Program-made: the position numbers and the translations under genes
Notes under the pieces: model-generated
Told to the model about the DNA's origin: nothing
Database searches by the model: none
The model's input: only the letters and a program-made list of their open reading frames with translations
Source of the DNA: Lunularia cruciata
Lineage: Eukaryota > Streptophyta > Marchantiopsida > Lunulariales > Lunulariaceae
Direction of reading: 5' to 3'
DNA length: 64,000 bases
Assembly (NCBI GenBank): GCA_948567375.1
Contig: OX419762.1
Span: 24,692,608 to 24,756,607, forward strand
Shown: positions 1 to 11,065 of the stretch, piece by piece
Layout: each line of letters begins with the position of its first letter
Position numbering within the stretch: the first letter of the stretch is position 1

Positions 1-587
1 ACCTTGCTAGTCCTTGTGGTACCCACATTTTTTGTTTTTTTTCAAAATTGGGAAGAAGAAGTGTATAGAGAAGTCAAATTGTGCTTATATGCCCAAAGAA
101 GGCAAAGAAAAGTGTCCTCAGGATGAAACTTGAGGTAACATGGCTTTGGGTCATAAGGTGAGGTACTCTGAATTGCCCTAGCAGCATGCAACCCAAAGTA
201 AGGAGTCTTTGTATCGGGGGTGCTCAACCCGAGGCGAGGATAGTGTACTAATTTTCTTTTGGGGCAAGACATTCAAGAAGGGACCGTTCAAAAATGGTGG
301 TCATACTTGTGAAGGACACTTGATAGTGATAGGAGCATGCAAGAGGTGTGATTTCTTGGTAGAACTCAAATTGAAGAAAGACAAAGAAAGCACGACTTTA
401 TAAAAATTGGGCTAAAGATGAAGCAATGACAAGCAATTTTCCCTTGCCGTTAGGAAGTCATCCTGTAGGAGATCGTGGGAAGGGAAGTAGAGTCAAAGAC
501 ACATTGGTGTGTAGAGAAGAATTTAAGAGAGTTAATTTGGGAATCAGTAGGAAGAATAGTCCCCAGCCCAGAGTGGAAGAGAGAAAG

Positions 588-3015
588 ATGGGAGGAGGGA
601 GGAAGAGTTCCAAATTTGCAATGAGGAATCATGCAATTTGGAGGTTAGATGTGATTGCAAGAATTGAAGTCTTGAGCAAGCTTTGGATTACATTCTTGGC
701 ATGGAACTAGAATGTTAGCTTTCCAAGGTTCATGACTGAGATCATCGAGAGTAAGTGTCTCGATGGTCTAAAGGAAGAAGGGAAGAAAGGTAATCCGGCC
801 TGCTGGACAGAGTTGGATTGGAGGTTAGTACTTGGAAGAGAAGCTGGCATAGAGCATGGTACCACGTTCTTAGGGAAGGGTGAAGTATTAGAAGAAACCT
901 AGGAGGTGAGAGATGCTTTCTGTTCAAAGCGCACAAAGAATGGTTACAAAGTAGAGAGCTATAAGGATCTTGTCAAGAGAGGGATTGTGAGTGCTCTAAT
1001 GGCAATCTTGAAGCCGGAGAGAACAACTTATGTGATGAAGCACCAAGCGGTGTTCTTCCATAAGATGTTTGCAGGAGAGCCAATTAACAGGGCAAAGTGT
1101 TTTCATGGGAGAACAAGACAAATGGTGTGGAATTTGCGGGATAAGTCACCTCCACATTACATTGTGTTGTTTGCAGCCCATTTCTATCTAGGGCTGAACT
1201 TGCTCAATGCGGCGGAGCGCAATAGGATGGTGTCGCATTTCCATCCCAACTTAAGAAGAGATGTTGATGCGGAGGAGCAGCAATACATTCTTCAGATCAG
1301 AAGCAATGATGAGTACTATGCACAGACGGAGAAGAGTGTGCAATTGGAAGTGAGTACTCCAAAGTTGAAGAAGAGGAGTCAACAAGGAGAAGAAGAAGAA
1401 GTCAAGAAAGCAAGACCTTGGAAGGCTAGAAGGATAAACTCAAGGAAAGGAATGGTGGTAATCGCATCATCGGAGGAAGAATCAGAAAGCAAAGCCAAGT
1501 GCAAGTCCGAAGACTCAGAAAGAGATGAAGAACCCAAGTTCACACTACAGAGTGGAGACATGAGTAGTGATAGTGACAATGGAGGGGAGATGACATTGGT
1601 ACCCAAGGAAGAAAGCCAATATGGAGATAGAGGAGAAAGGTAACTTGAAACTGAAAGACAAAGTGCCAGAGCAAGAGGAGAAGAGAGTTACCATTCAAAG
1701 AGGAGTTCATTCTAGAAAAAGGCAAAGTGTAGAGCAAGGCAGAGTAAGGTAAGAGAAGAGGAGGATGAAAGTTCAGGGAGCAAAGCATCCATTTCTATAA
1801 GGTGACTGCGGCTTAGAAGACAAGTGTCAAGTGAGGAAGAGGTGAAGAAGGAGATCACTCCGCAAGTTGAGGTAAATCCAAGTGAAGGAGTATAGTACCT
1901 GTGGGAGGTTGTGTGCCTATTATTAGTAAAGTTAGAGCACAAGAAGAAGGAGATGTAGTCAAAGTGTCCGGAGGTGAAGACTATGCTGCAAGTGTTAGCA
2001 AGATTAGAAGAAGAGAAATCGGAATTAAAGAAGAGCATAATCCGAGGTGAAGAGGAAAGGGAGGTACTACGAGTAGATGCAGTAGTACAAAATCAAGTGA
2101 TTGAGAACTTGAGGAGAGAAGCAAGGAATAGGGAGGAACTAATAGAGCAGAACGTCATAGCAAGGGAAAGACAAATAGCTGAGTATGAAATCTTGAAGCA
2201 ACAATTTGCTGATTTGAGACTAGAAATTATCCATGCTATGGCAAGAGTAGCAGAGAAAGAGCAAGAGCTAAATAGGGTGATGGAGAGTGTAGAGGAGAAG
2301 AAGCAACTATGGTAACGAGAGTTGACAGTGAGGTATATAGAGGAAGAAAGGTTGAGAGATTTACTTCGCAATCAAGAGTAAAAGATTGTGCAGAAAGAGA
2401 AGGAGAAGGAAGCTATGAAAGCCAAGTTCAAAGCAGAATTGGCAATGTACAGAGAAGATTGGCTTGCAGACCAAGAACAGGAGAGGAAAATGAGATTGGA
2501 GCTATTAAAGGAGATCGTGATCAAGATGAATGCGATGCTAAGTACAGAGGCCAATGTGTGCATTGAAGAGACAAGACTGTACAAGTTGAAGTTGTTGGTG
2601 TAGGAGACAAGGAGGAGAAATGTCAAGGACAAAGACTTGAATGCCTTACTTATCAGTCTAAGAACTCGTGTAGATAGAAAGATATTGGAGGTAGAAGACA
2701 ATATCACAATCAGATTAGACTTGGTCAAATTAGAGATAGATAAACTTTGGAAGGATGTGAGAGCAAAACCCAAAGTAGATAATAGGAGTGTAGATGTCTT
2801 TGGAGTTACCATTGGAGACATTAGAGAAGAGTGGGTTGGGAGATAAGGAGTTAGATAGATTACCCACTAGTAGAATTTCAAATCAGGAAAGAGAACTGTT
2901 AGAATTGGTAGAGGAATTAGGAGTTGTGAAACCCAAGGATAGAGTAGTAATGAGTGAAGTTACTTCGGGTTGGGGTTTGAAAGCAAAGGAAGAAGTAGAC
3001 ATTGGATTGGATTAG
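588..3015 (+). pseudogene. NGYK-element protein gene, copy 1 (decayed)
   Basis: I do not recognise the family. From ATG 588 one frame runs to 1643 with only two stops, TAG at 708-710 and TAG at 900-902; other copies have TGG (FLAWNWN) and CAG (ETQEVRD) there. The N-terminal domain, about 280 residues, carries GNPACWTELDW, KRTKNGYKVESYKD, GIVSALMAILKPERTTYV, AVFFHKMFAGE and VSHFHPNLRRDVDAEEQQY. A lysine- and glutamate-rich acidic linker follows, with serine-glutamate runs. A one-base shift near 1612-1620 moves the frame relative to copy 3. Heptad-rich coiled-coil segments then lie at 1974-2315, 2388-2603, 2637-2846 and 2794-3015. The unbroken protein would be about 800 residues. No catalytic motif of a transposase, integrase or reverse transcriptase is apparent. 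The ATG was chosen because sister copies also start just before the LDVIARIEVL segment. Confidence 0.7.
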
Positions 3016-3885
3016 TAATAGTTTTGAGATTTGAAGAGGTAGATATGAAGAGGTGCATTGTCATTTTGGATCTGCAAGTTTGTAGAGTTGTGTGACAACC
3101 CGGCAAATATCACTTTTGTGGTAATCGGGTAAGTAAAGTTTGTTCCCGCAGAGATACGAGTCAAAATTGGTCAAATACAAAGTCAAAGTAACAATTTAGT
3201 TCTTCTTGAGTTCTTCTTTAATCTCTCAGGTAGAAACCACACCCAGAAGAGAGTAACAAGCACTAACTTGCAGTCTTGTCACGAATTTCACATTCCTTAA
3301 TCACAACTCCATCAATTCTTTCCAAACAATCTTGATTGTGATGATTCAGGCTCTCCCAAAAACGGCACTCCACTACAAAACGACTTTGCCTCAGAATTGT
3401 GTTCCACCCCTCCACTGAAGGCACAACTTCCTCGATCAAAATTGCTTCACATCAACTTTGCACTGCACTCACAAATGTAGAATACTACTTACACTACAAT
3501 TCCTCTCAGATCTATCAAGGCATTGCTTCAATTGCACTTCACTCAGGATCGAACACACAAAATGAAGATCAAGGCTGCAGAATCCAACATCCAACAAGCA
3601 CACTAACTTGCACTTCAAATTTCTTCAAACACTCACAAACACAAGTACAATGTTGATACTTGGAGCTCAAGCTCAAGCAACGAGCACTGCTTCACAACAC
3701 TTTGCTTTATCTTTTCTCAGAAATTATGAGCACTAAACAACATTTCTCTGCGAATGCCATTCTTAAGTAGTGAACAAATTGTCAATTCTAACAACTATAC
3801 CGTTGTACAACAACTGTTCTAACCTGCAGATCCAAAATGACAATGCACCTCTTCATATCTACCTCTTCAAATCTCAAAACTGTTA

Positions 3886-4214
3886 CTAATCCAATCCAAT
3901 GTCTACTTCATCATCGGCTTTCAAACCCAAACCCAAAGTAAATTTACTTCCTAATACTCTGTCCTCGGGTTTCATATCTTCTACTTCATCTACCAAATCC
4001 AACAATTCTCTTTCCTGATCTGAAATTGCACTAGTGGGTAACCCTTCTAATCTTTCATCTCTCGACCCACTCTTCTCTAATGTCTCCACTAGTAATTCCA
4101 AAGATATTTGCACTCCTATGTTATCTACTTCAAGTTTTGCTCTAACATCTTTCCGAAGTTTTTCTATCTCTATTTTCACTAAGTCTAATCTAATTGAAAT
4201 GTTATCTTCTACCT
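3886..4214 (-). pseudogene. NGYK-element protein gene, copy 2, C-terminal part
   Basis: The minus-strand frame entering from the gap is open to the stop at 3886. It encodes the last coiled-coil segment and the acidic tail, ending in DDEVDIGLD, the same tail as copy 1 (EEVDIGLD). It matches the coiled coil at 2637-3015 of copy 1, including VEDNISIRLDLVK. The rest of the gene is hidden in the run of N, so whether this copy was intact cannot be told. The function is unknown. Confidence 0.65.
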
Positions 4215-4414
4215 NNNNNNNNNNNNNNNNNNNNNNNNNNNNNNNNNNNNNNNNNNNNNNNNNNNNNNNNNNNNNNNNNNNNNNNNNNNNNNNNNNNNNN
4301 NNNNNNNNNNNNNNNNNNNNNNNNNNNNNNNNNNNNNNNNNNNNNNNNNNNNNNNNNNNNNNNNNNNNNNNNNNNNNNNNNNNNNNNNNNNNNNNNNNNN
4401 NNNNNNNNNNNNNN
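4215..4414. other. Assembly gap, 200 N
   Basis: Exactly 200 undetermined bases inside NGYK copy 2. The round number suggests a placeholder rather than a measured size. A full-length copy would need about 2.4 kb here. Confidence 0.95.
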
Positions 4415-5210
4415 ATACAAGCGCAATCCGATTTCTCTATACACTTCTTCTTTATTTTGAAAAAAACAAAAAATGTGGGCACCACAAGTTGTAAGGAAAT
4501 GGTATTTTTGTTAGAACTGTCAAGTGTTTCACTATTTAAGAGTGGCATTCCTAGTCATATGTTCTTAAGTGCTCATTATTTTTGAGAATAAATAAAGCAA
4601 AGTGCTATGAAATAGTGCTCATTGCTTGAGCTTGATTCCGAGTATCAACTTTGTGTTTGTAATTGTGAGTGTGTGGAGAAATTCAAAGTGCAAGTCAGTG
4701 TGTTTGTTGGATGTTGGATTCCGTAGCCTTGATCTTTATCCTGTGTGTTTGATCCTAAGTGGAGTGTAATCGAAGCAATGCCTTGACAGATATGAGAAGA
4801 ATTGTAGTGTTGGTAGTATTTTGCATTTGTGAATGCAGCTTGAAGTTGATGTGAATCAATTTTGATCGAGGAAGTTGTACCTTCAGTGGAGGGGTAGAAC
4901 ATAATTCTGAGGCAAAGTCATTTTGCAGTGAAGTGCCATTTTTAGGAGAGCCTGAATCATCACAATCAAGATTGTTTGGAAAGAATTGAAGGTGTTGTGA
5001 TTAAGGAGTGTGAATTCGTGACAAGATTGCGAGTCAGTGCTTGTTACTCTCTTTTGGGTGTGGTTTCTACCTGAGAGATTAAAGAAGAACTCAAGAAGAA
5101 CTATATTGTTACTATTTGAATTTGTATTTGGAAATTTCTGACAAGTATCTCTGCGGGAACAAAATTTACTTACCCGATTACCACAAAAGTGATATTTGCC
5201 GGTTGTCACA

Positions 5211-7582
5211 GTCTCCCTTCAACATTAGGCTTGTTGAAGATATACTTCAAAGCCTTGTGATCCGTGACAATGGTGGCTTTCCCTCCAATCAAGTAGTGTC
5301 TAAACTTCTTGAGACCAAAGATCACTGCCAACCCTTCTCTCTCCGTGACAGGGTAGTTCTTTTCTGCTGAAACCATCTACCTACTAGCAAAAGCTATTTG
5401 ATGATCATGCCCATCTTGGTCTAATTGACTAAGACTGCATCCTTTAGCTACCTTAGAAGCATCAATGTAGAGGATGAAAGGCTTACTCCAATCAGGTTTA
5501 GCAAGAATTGGAGCTACAACAAGGGATTGATTGAGCTCCTCAAAAGCTTTGAGAGCCTCCTTGTACTCCAAAATCATCATGTAATCTACACCCTTCTTCA
5601 TGTAGATGGTCAATGCATAAGCCTTGTTGGAAAATGAGAAGATGAACCTCCTATAGTACCCAACCATCCCCAAGAATTGGCATAACCTTGTCAAGCTTGA
5701 AGGGAATGGAAGGTTTGAGATTTTCCTTACCTTCTTACGATCAACTGCTATTCCATCCTTGGAGATGATGTGCCCCAAAAGTAGACCTTCTTCACATCCA
5801 AAAATGCACTTCTCTAGGTTGAGTGATACATTTTAGTCATGCAAGCATTGCAAGACCTTGATTAGGTGCTCAAAGTGCTCCTCCTTGCTCCCATACACAC
5901 AAAAGTCATCAATTTGCTCTCACAAATTTCCCAATGAAAGGTTCAAATACCTTGTTCATGAATTGTTGGAATGTGGCTAGAGCATTGCAAAGCCCAAAAG
6001 GCATGACTTTGAAAGCGTAAATCCCCCAAGGTGTGGTGAATGTGGTGAGTTGTTGATGCTCTAGTGCAATCTTGATTTGGTTATATCCACTATAACCATC
6101 TCCAAAACTATACCTCTTATGACCTGCAACCTCCTCCAAGATCTCATCAATGAATGGCAATGTGTAGTAGTCCTTCTTGGTAACAACATTGAGCTTCTTG
6201 TTATCCACACATACCCAAAGCTTGCCATTCTTTTTCTTCACAATGACAATTGGAGACACACATTCTGAATTCTCTACCTCAAAGATAAATCCAGTCTCCT
6301 TGAGCTTATCAATCTCCTCCTTCACCACCAAAGATATTGGTGGGCTAATGTGATGTTGCTTTTGGCGGATTGGTCTTGCATGTGACTCTACCTCTATTTT
6401 ATGCTCCTCTAAGGTGACTTCCTTCGAATCCTTGTAACTAAAAGCAAATACATGGATGAACTTGTGGAAAGTCTCCTCAAATCTCATCTTCTCCTCCTTG
6501 GTAACATTTGGACCATACTTGAGGGGAGATAACCTTCTCTCTACCCCCTCAAGTGTCAATGGTGATTTATCTGGGTCCTTCAAAACCTCTGGCTTAGGTG
6601 AAAAATCCATAGCACACAAAGGATGCACATTTGGATCAGATTCAGATTCATCTTCCTTTGTGGAAGTCTCCTCTTCCATGCTTATGTCCACACCTGAAGC
6701 TCCTTCTTTAGAATCTGATTCCCAATAATCAGAAGATGGTGTATCTGAATGTGAAGTGTTGATGGTGTTAGTCACAAGAACTGTGACTTTATAGTTTGAT
6801 GTCCCAATCCTCAAGTATCCTTTGTGCCATCAATTAGTTGTGTGTGCTGCTCTCAACCATGGCCTCCCAAGAAGTAAGTCATAGCTTGAATCCTTCAAGA
6901 CTTGGAAAGTCATGAGATTTTGAACTCCCATAACTGAAACTACCACTTTATCTATCACCCTTACTGGTCAAACTTGTCTCTTGTCTGCCATGCTCACCAC
7001 AAATATTGAAGGTCTTGAGAGTATCATACCCAACTTCTTCATCAACCTTTCTGACATGGCATTCACTGCTTATCCTCCATCAACAAGTGCATCCTTGATG
7101 TTGTGACCATTCACTCTCACATCAATATTGGAGGCATATTCACAAGCCTCCCATGGTGCTGGCTTGGCATCCACCACCCTCATTGATATTGGATCTTTTG
7201 CTTTCTTCTTCCTCTTGCTCCTTGTAGAACTCAAACCACCTCTAAGCTCCTTTCTCAAGGTAGGATTCAAAGCAATCAATTGGCCCATTGTGATGTTAGC
7301 TTTGTGACTACCAACATCCTCCAACACATTGTAGTTCCATTGTTGCTTTGAAATCAAAAAATCCTCCATCTCCAACTTCTTCCTTTGAGTCATTTTTGTT
7401 GATGGTGTTGAGGTGTGAGTGCTCATAGTAGACATAGGAGTATCCTTTCTTGGAGTAAATCCTTGAGAAGAATAAACATCCTTTGCAAAACAAGCTCTTT
7501 TCTTCTCTTGTGCTAAAAACTCCAAAATAAGACCCTTGGAGTTTGAGCACTCTCCCTTCTCATACTTGCTCTCATAATTCAT
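5211..7582 (-). pseudogene. Family B pol: protease, reverse transcriptase, start of RNase H (broken)
   Basis: It opens at 7582 with an ATG that overlaps the gag stop by a few bases in another frame. The protease region carries ALVDGG where retroviral-type proteases have D-S/T-G, then a stop at 7070. After a weakly conserved acidic stretch (5909-6814), the reverse transcriptase follows: SPIVIVKKKNGKL, YSFGDGYSGYNQI, then KVMPFGLCNA. The frame shifts around the catalytic IDDF near 5900. A further open stretch (5377-5778) has MGHIISKDGI, FLGMVGYYRRF and the RNase H-side FILYIDASK. RNase H runs on into VTDHKALKYIF and is cut at 5211 by NGYK copy 1; LARW follows at positions 14-1. Stops and frameshifts rule out an active polyprotein. 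Confidence 0.8.
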
Positions 7583-8581
7583 CTATGGATGCTATCCCCT
7601 TACCTTTGTTTGTATTAGGAGCCACTTGGGTTTCACTACCTCCCTCTTTCCGTCTATTGGCTCCCTCATAACCCCTTCCTCCATGGTAAGTGGAATTTGG
7701 GCAATTCCTTTGGATATGGCCTCTTCGTCCACAACCAAAACAATTTCTCTCATTGAAATTGTTGGCTGGTTGGCCTCCTCTATATGGATTGTTTCCATAA
7801 CTCCTAGGCCCTCTCCCTACATTCTGATCCACCTCTCTCTTCTCCCATAGTTGTACCACATTGATCTTGAGATCTGCAAGTTGTTCTGTGATGGTTTGAA
7901 GTGGATCCTTTGGTGGAGGTGCAAGAACTGAAGCAACTACTACTTGTGGTGCAACCCTTGCCACCAAAGTATCAGAAGTTCCACCATACTTGTAACCTTG
8001 AGGAGGATGCACAACTTCCTTCACCACCAAATCACTCTCATCCTCTTCCAAACTCTCTTCCATACGAATTGCGATCTTGATAGCTTGAACCTTGGAAGAA
8101 GGTTTCTCATATCTCACCTTGCTTCTAATTTGTGGTCTCAATCCTCCCACAAAATTCTTGCTGAGCATGGCCCCTATGCCAATCATAGTAGTCTCCACAT
8201 CATCCTTACCCTTCCTCAACACTATGCAAAATGTGGACTCTAACTTTTCTACTCTTTCCACATAGACCCTCACTTTCTCTCCATCTCCTCGCTTGAGAAA
8301 GGTAACCTCACTCATCAATCTCTCACAACTTTCATCAGAAGAAAGTTCTTGATGAGTTCTGAATTCAAAGTCCAAGACTCTTCTTGCCCATCTCTCTTCT
8401 CTCTCTTTTGGTATTTTGACTCATACCATGTAAGTGCTGCATCCTCAAAGAAATCTGGTAATAATGAGGCCCACTCATTCTTCCTCCTCTCATTGTTTTC
8501 AATGCAAGCTCTCTTGAAGTCCCTCACAAAGGCCTCCACATCTTCTCCATCCTTGCCAAAGAAAATCAGAAGTTTCCCCAT
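7572..8581 (-). pseudogene. Family B gag with CCHC zinc knuckle, one frameshift
   Basis: Gag capsid-nucleocapsid precursor of the retrotransposon. ATG 8581 follows a purine-rich leader. The N-terminal part (to 8315) includes EAFVRDFKRACIENNERRKNEWASLL-like capsid helices typical of plant retrotransposon gag, then shifts frame near 8370-8340 into 7572-8375. The C-terminal part ends in one CCHC knuckle, CFGCGRRGHIQRNC (C-x2-C-x4-H-x4-C, near 7700-7745), inside a glycine- and asparagine-rich basic tail. The stop overlaps the ATG of the downstream protease frame, so the element probably used a separate pol frame. Confidence 0.8.
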
Positions 8582-8821
8582 CTTAACCTCTCACTATCTT
8601 TCTTTTCTCTCAATTTTTTTTACTTTTTCTCTTTTCTTCTCTCTCACTCTATAACTAATAGAGTATATACATGACTAACACCATTTGAGAATAATCCACT
8701 CTAGGGAGCATAAAAGGTTCAGGTTACTCTTAGATTTCTATAGCAACATCAAATCCTAGAGAACATATTAATCTAGCTCTCATGGATAGTTAATTCATAA
8801 GTTGAAAGATTATCTCCATCA

Positions 8822-9295
8822 CTAATCATGAGAGCTAGATGATGAAGGTAGTAGTATTTTTGTAGTTGTTCTAAGACTGTCTCCAAGATCCTTTACCAAA
8901 GTCTCCAAAAGTGATTTTACTCCACTACACTCATGTCTTTTTGGAAGTCCTTCCACTCCACAAACCTCACACAACTCCTTGGTCTTAGATATTCTTCCTC
9001 CCAATCTTGGTGAAGAAGGTCCAACATGCAAACCCAAGCCAAGTTAGCCTCTCCTTTCTTTTGATCTCTTGCTCTCAAAGGTCAATGGACATGAACTTGC
9101 CTTATGTCCCTTCTCTCCACATAGAAGGCACTTAGACTCACTCTTTCCTCCAAGTGGCGTAGGCTTTTGGATCCTCTCAACATTCTGTTCAAATTCTAGT
9201 GTAAACTCTCTTTTCCTCAAATCCACCCATACAATCACCTCAAACCCTTTAGGAACCTTGCATAGTCCCAATTTCCACTCTTGATGACCCTCCAT
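8822..9295 (-). pseudogene. Extra zinc-knuckle ORF upstream of family B gag
   Basis: Two adjacent minus-strand frames (9295-9044 and 9037-8822) lie between LTR and gag and look like one interrupted reading. The first has CLLCGEKGHKASSCP, a good C-x2-C-x4-H-x4-C knuckle, after a stretch beginning GFEVIVWVDLRK. The second is cysteine-bearing (ELCEVCGVEG). It is separate from gag's own knuckle. I cannot assign it. It may be an extra leader ORF of the family or a captured fragment of a nucleic-acid-binding protein. Confidence 0.45.
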
Positions 9296-10132
9296 GTTCC
9301 CAAGATGAATCTAAACACTCAAACATGCTTTTTGTTGCTCTCAAACTCCTCATGGATGAGATCTCAACTCTGCAAAATTGACCCTTCCTCATAATTTCAC
9401 TCAAATCTCTCAACTTGTATGTGACAGTCCTCTAAAAATTTTCACACTTAATCACAACTCTTGGGTGCTTCTCCCTGAAAAATTTCAGATCTTTTCATAG
9501 AGCCATTTGGCCTAGACACTTTTCTGTTCAGCACACATATTTCAGATTTGGTTTGAAAACCACCCCCCTCACTTGAAAAACTCATAACTCTCTGCTTAAG
9601 AATGTTCTCTCTTGTAATTTTGTGTCAGCAGGTAGGATATAACATACTAAAGCTTCTTGGAATATTTCACAACAATCCAAAAAAATTTTTAAGAAATGGC
9701 AGACTCTGTACATATTTCTAGAGAGCATGCAGTTGCGGAAGCAGTTTACCCTATCATCTTTCAAAAATTCTAGCCCAATGTGCATAATAGCTCTTACAAT
9801 AATTCTAAGTGTGCTAACTGAAAGATAACCCAAGCTATCATGTGTAGAAATTTCAAGTTCAGATCTCAAACTTGAGATTTTGCTCAAAATCACCTTAATC
9901 CCCAAAATCTGCAATCCACCTCACACAATCTCTCCAAATCCTCTCATGTGTACAAGATGTACAAAATCACTTCAAAGACATCATAATGAACCACAGGGTA
10001 TACAAATGGATCTTGGTTTTCTTACATAAGTTTAGCCCTCTCCTCTCATAATCTTCTCTCCAAGTGAGCTCTCATAGCCTCCTTCTGCCTAATGTAAAAT
10101 TGAACGCAAAACATTATCTTACCTTCTAGAGA
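9296..10132 (-). other. Untranslated leader of family B element
   Basis: AT-rich sequence between the primer site and the first ORF. The longest minus-strand frame (9582-9914) has no recognisable content. I see no gene, only a leader-type region. Confidence 0.5.
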
Positions 10133-10151
10133 CATCTCGGCAACGGAACCA
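10133..10151 (-). promoter_or_regulatory. Primer-binding site, tRNA-Asp-like
   Basis: Read on the minus strand, TGGTTCCGTTGCCGAGATG begins four bases after the LTR end. It resembles the common plant tRNA-Asp-complementary primer site (TGGCGCCGTTGCCGGGGAT) with a few mismatches. Spacing and sequence both fit a minus-strand primer site for family B. Confidence 0.6.
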
Positions 10152-10155
10152 AAAA

Positions 10156-10528
10156 TGTGAGCCGGCCTGTCTCTCACTCAAGATGAACCTCTGATGGCTA
10201 TTATGGTTACGCACCATGGACTAAGAAGGCAAGAAACCCCAACTCCATCATACTCCTCCAAGGCTAACACTCCAAGATTCAAGACATTGCTCACTAGAGA
10301 ACACAATGAGAGAGATAATTGCAAATGAAAGGATGATGAGTACCTCCTCACCCCTTGTTTATATACTTGTGAAATAGTTACGCACCAAAGTTACTAATTA
10401 CCGTAGTAACTCAAGTTACTATACTAAAAGTCAAGTAAAGTCAAAAAGTATAAAGGAATATCCATTCACATGGGTATATTCCACTAGTATGTGATCTTAT
10501 CTTGACCCAACCACTAAGTCAAGGATCC
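10156..10528 (-). repeat. 5' LTR of family B element (truncated)
   Basis: Reverse complement matches the 3' LTR at 22568-23257. It ends, on the minus strand, ...GGCCGGCTCACA at 10156. A TATA box (TATATAAA, 10358-10365) sits at the place equivalent to 23047-23054. The U3 part is cut off at 10528 by an NGYK terminal fragment. Confidence 0.8.
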
Positions 10529-10842
10529 TATGGTACCCATATTTTTTGTTTTTTCTCCAAATAGAGAAGAAGAAGTGTATAGGGAAGTTGGATTGTGCTT
10601 GTATGGCCAAAAAAGGCAAAGAAAAGAGTCTTTGGGATGAAACCCGAGGTAACGTGGTTTCAAGTCATAAGGCAAAGTACTTGAAATTGCCATGTCAGCA
10701 TACAACCCAAATTAAGGAGTCTTTGTATCGGGGGTGCTCAACCCAAGGCGAGGAGAGTGTAACAACTTTCCTTTGGGGCAAGAAATTAAAAAATGGACCA
10801 TTCAAAAATGGCGGTCATACGCGTGAAGGACATCTTGACAAC
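10529..10842 (+). mobile_element. NGYK element terminal fragment (gene-5' end)
   Basis: It starts TATGGTACCCATATTTTTTG, a one-base variant of the normal TGTGGTACCCAC terminus, and follows the first 310 bp of copy 1 (15-325) closely, including CTTTGTATCGGGGGTGCTC. It ends abruptly at about 10842 where sequence from the opposite end of the element begins. Confidence 0.75.
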
Positions 10843-11065
10843 TTGTCACGAATGCACACTCTTTAATCTCAACATAGCAAATTCTATCCAAACAAATCTT
10901 GATTGTGATGATTTAGATTCTCCCAAAGATAGCACTTCACTGCAAAACGACTTTGCCTTAGAATTGTGTTCCACCCCTCCACTAAAGGCACAACTTCTTG
11001 GATCAAAATTGCTTCACATCAACTTTTCCTAAATGCAGAATACTACCAACACTACAATTCTTCTA
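10843..11065 (-). mobile_element. NGYK element internal fragment (gene-3' noncoding side)
   Basis: This matches the noncoding side of copy 5 from about 42938 to 43170 (CTTGACAACTTGTCACGAAT onward), without the outermost 180 bp that carries TGTGACAACCC. It is joined head-on to the opposite end of an element at 10842 and to a gag-less chromovirus at 11066. The join points are approximate. Confidence 0.7.

Larger units (their letters stand above)
3091..4486 (-). mobile_element. NGYK element copy 2, nested in copy 1, contains assembly gap
   Basis: It starts TGTGACAACCCGGCAAATATC at 3091 and ends GTGGGCACCACA at 4486. It is flanked by a perfect 5-bp duplication AGTTG (3086-3090 and 4487-4491). 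Outside it, copy 1 continues from 4487 in the opposite orientation to copy 2. The visible length is 1396 bp, but 200 of these are N (4215-4414), so the true length is unknown; it may be full length with the middle missing from the assembly. The first roughly 790 bp are the noncoding 3' side of the gene, and 3886-4214 is the gene's C-terminal end on the minus strand. It must be younger than copy 1. Confidence 0.85.
15..5210 (+). mobile_element. NGYK element copy 1, full length, holding nested copy 2
   Basis: Given in the orientation of its gene. It starts TGTGGTACCCACATTTTTTG at 15 and ends GATATTTGCCGGTTGTCACA at 5210. Without nested copy 2 (3091-4486 plus one target duplication) it is about 3.8 kb. 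It interrupts the RNase H region of the minus-strand family B pol: the host sequence at 1-14 rejoins the sequence from 5211 to give the reading seen uninterrupted near 17295-17310. The flanking pentamers are GTCCT (10-14) and GTCTC (5211-5215), a decayed 5-bp duplication. The two ends share a short imperfect inverted repeat (TGTGRYAACCC-like). No direct terminal repeats and no gag-pol are visible. About 570 bp precede the gene. About 750 bp of noncoding sequence follow it. Confidence 0.8.
5211..10528 (-). mobile_element. Ty3/gypsy retrotransposon, family B, minus strand, 3' end outside window
   Basis: Read on the minus strand, the order is LTR remnant, primer site, leader, gag, protease, reverse transcriptase and RNase H. 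It is interrupted by NGYK copy 1 at 5210 and continues at 14-1 and beyond the window. The same family recurs on the plus strand at 15664-23257, which supplies the integrase, the 3' LTR and a check on reading frames. The 5' LTR is cut at 10528, where an NGYK terminal fragment begins. Confidence 0.85.

Noticed and set aside
3886-4585. Open frames crossing the run of N
   Set aside because: They are open only because N codons are not stops. Only the part outside 4215-4414 was used.
15-5210. NGYK elements as ordinary LTR retrotransposons with short LTRs
   Set aside because: No direct repeat was found between the two ends of any copy and no primer site or polypurine tract lies inside. The ends share only a short inverted motif. 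Solo LTRs of a larger element remain possible.
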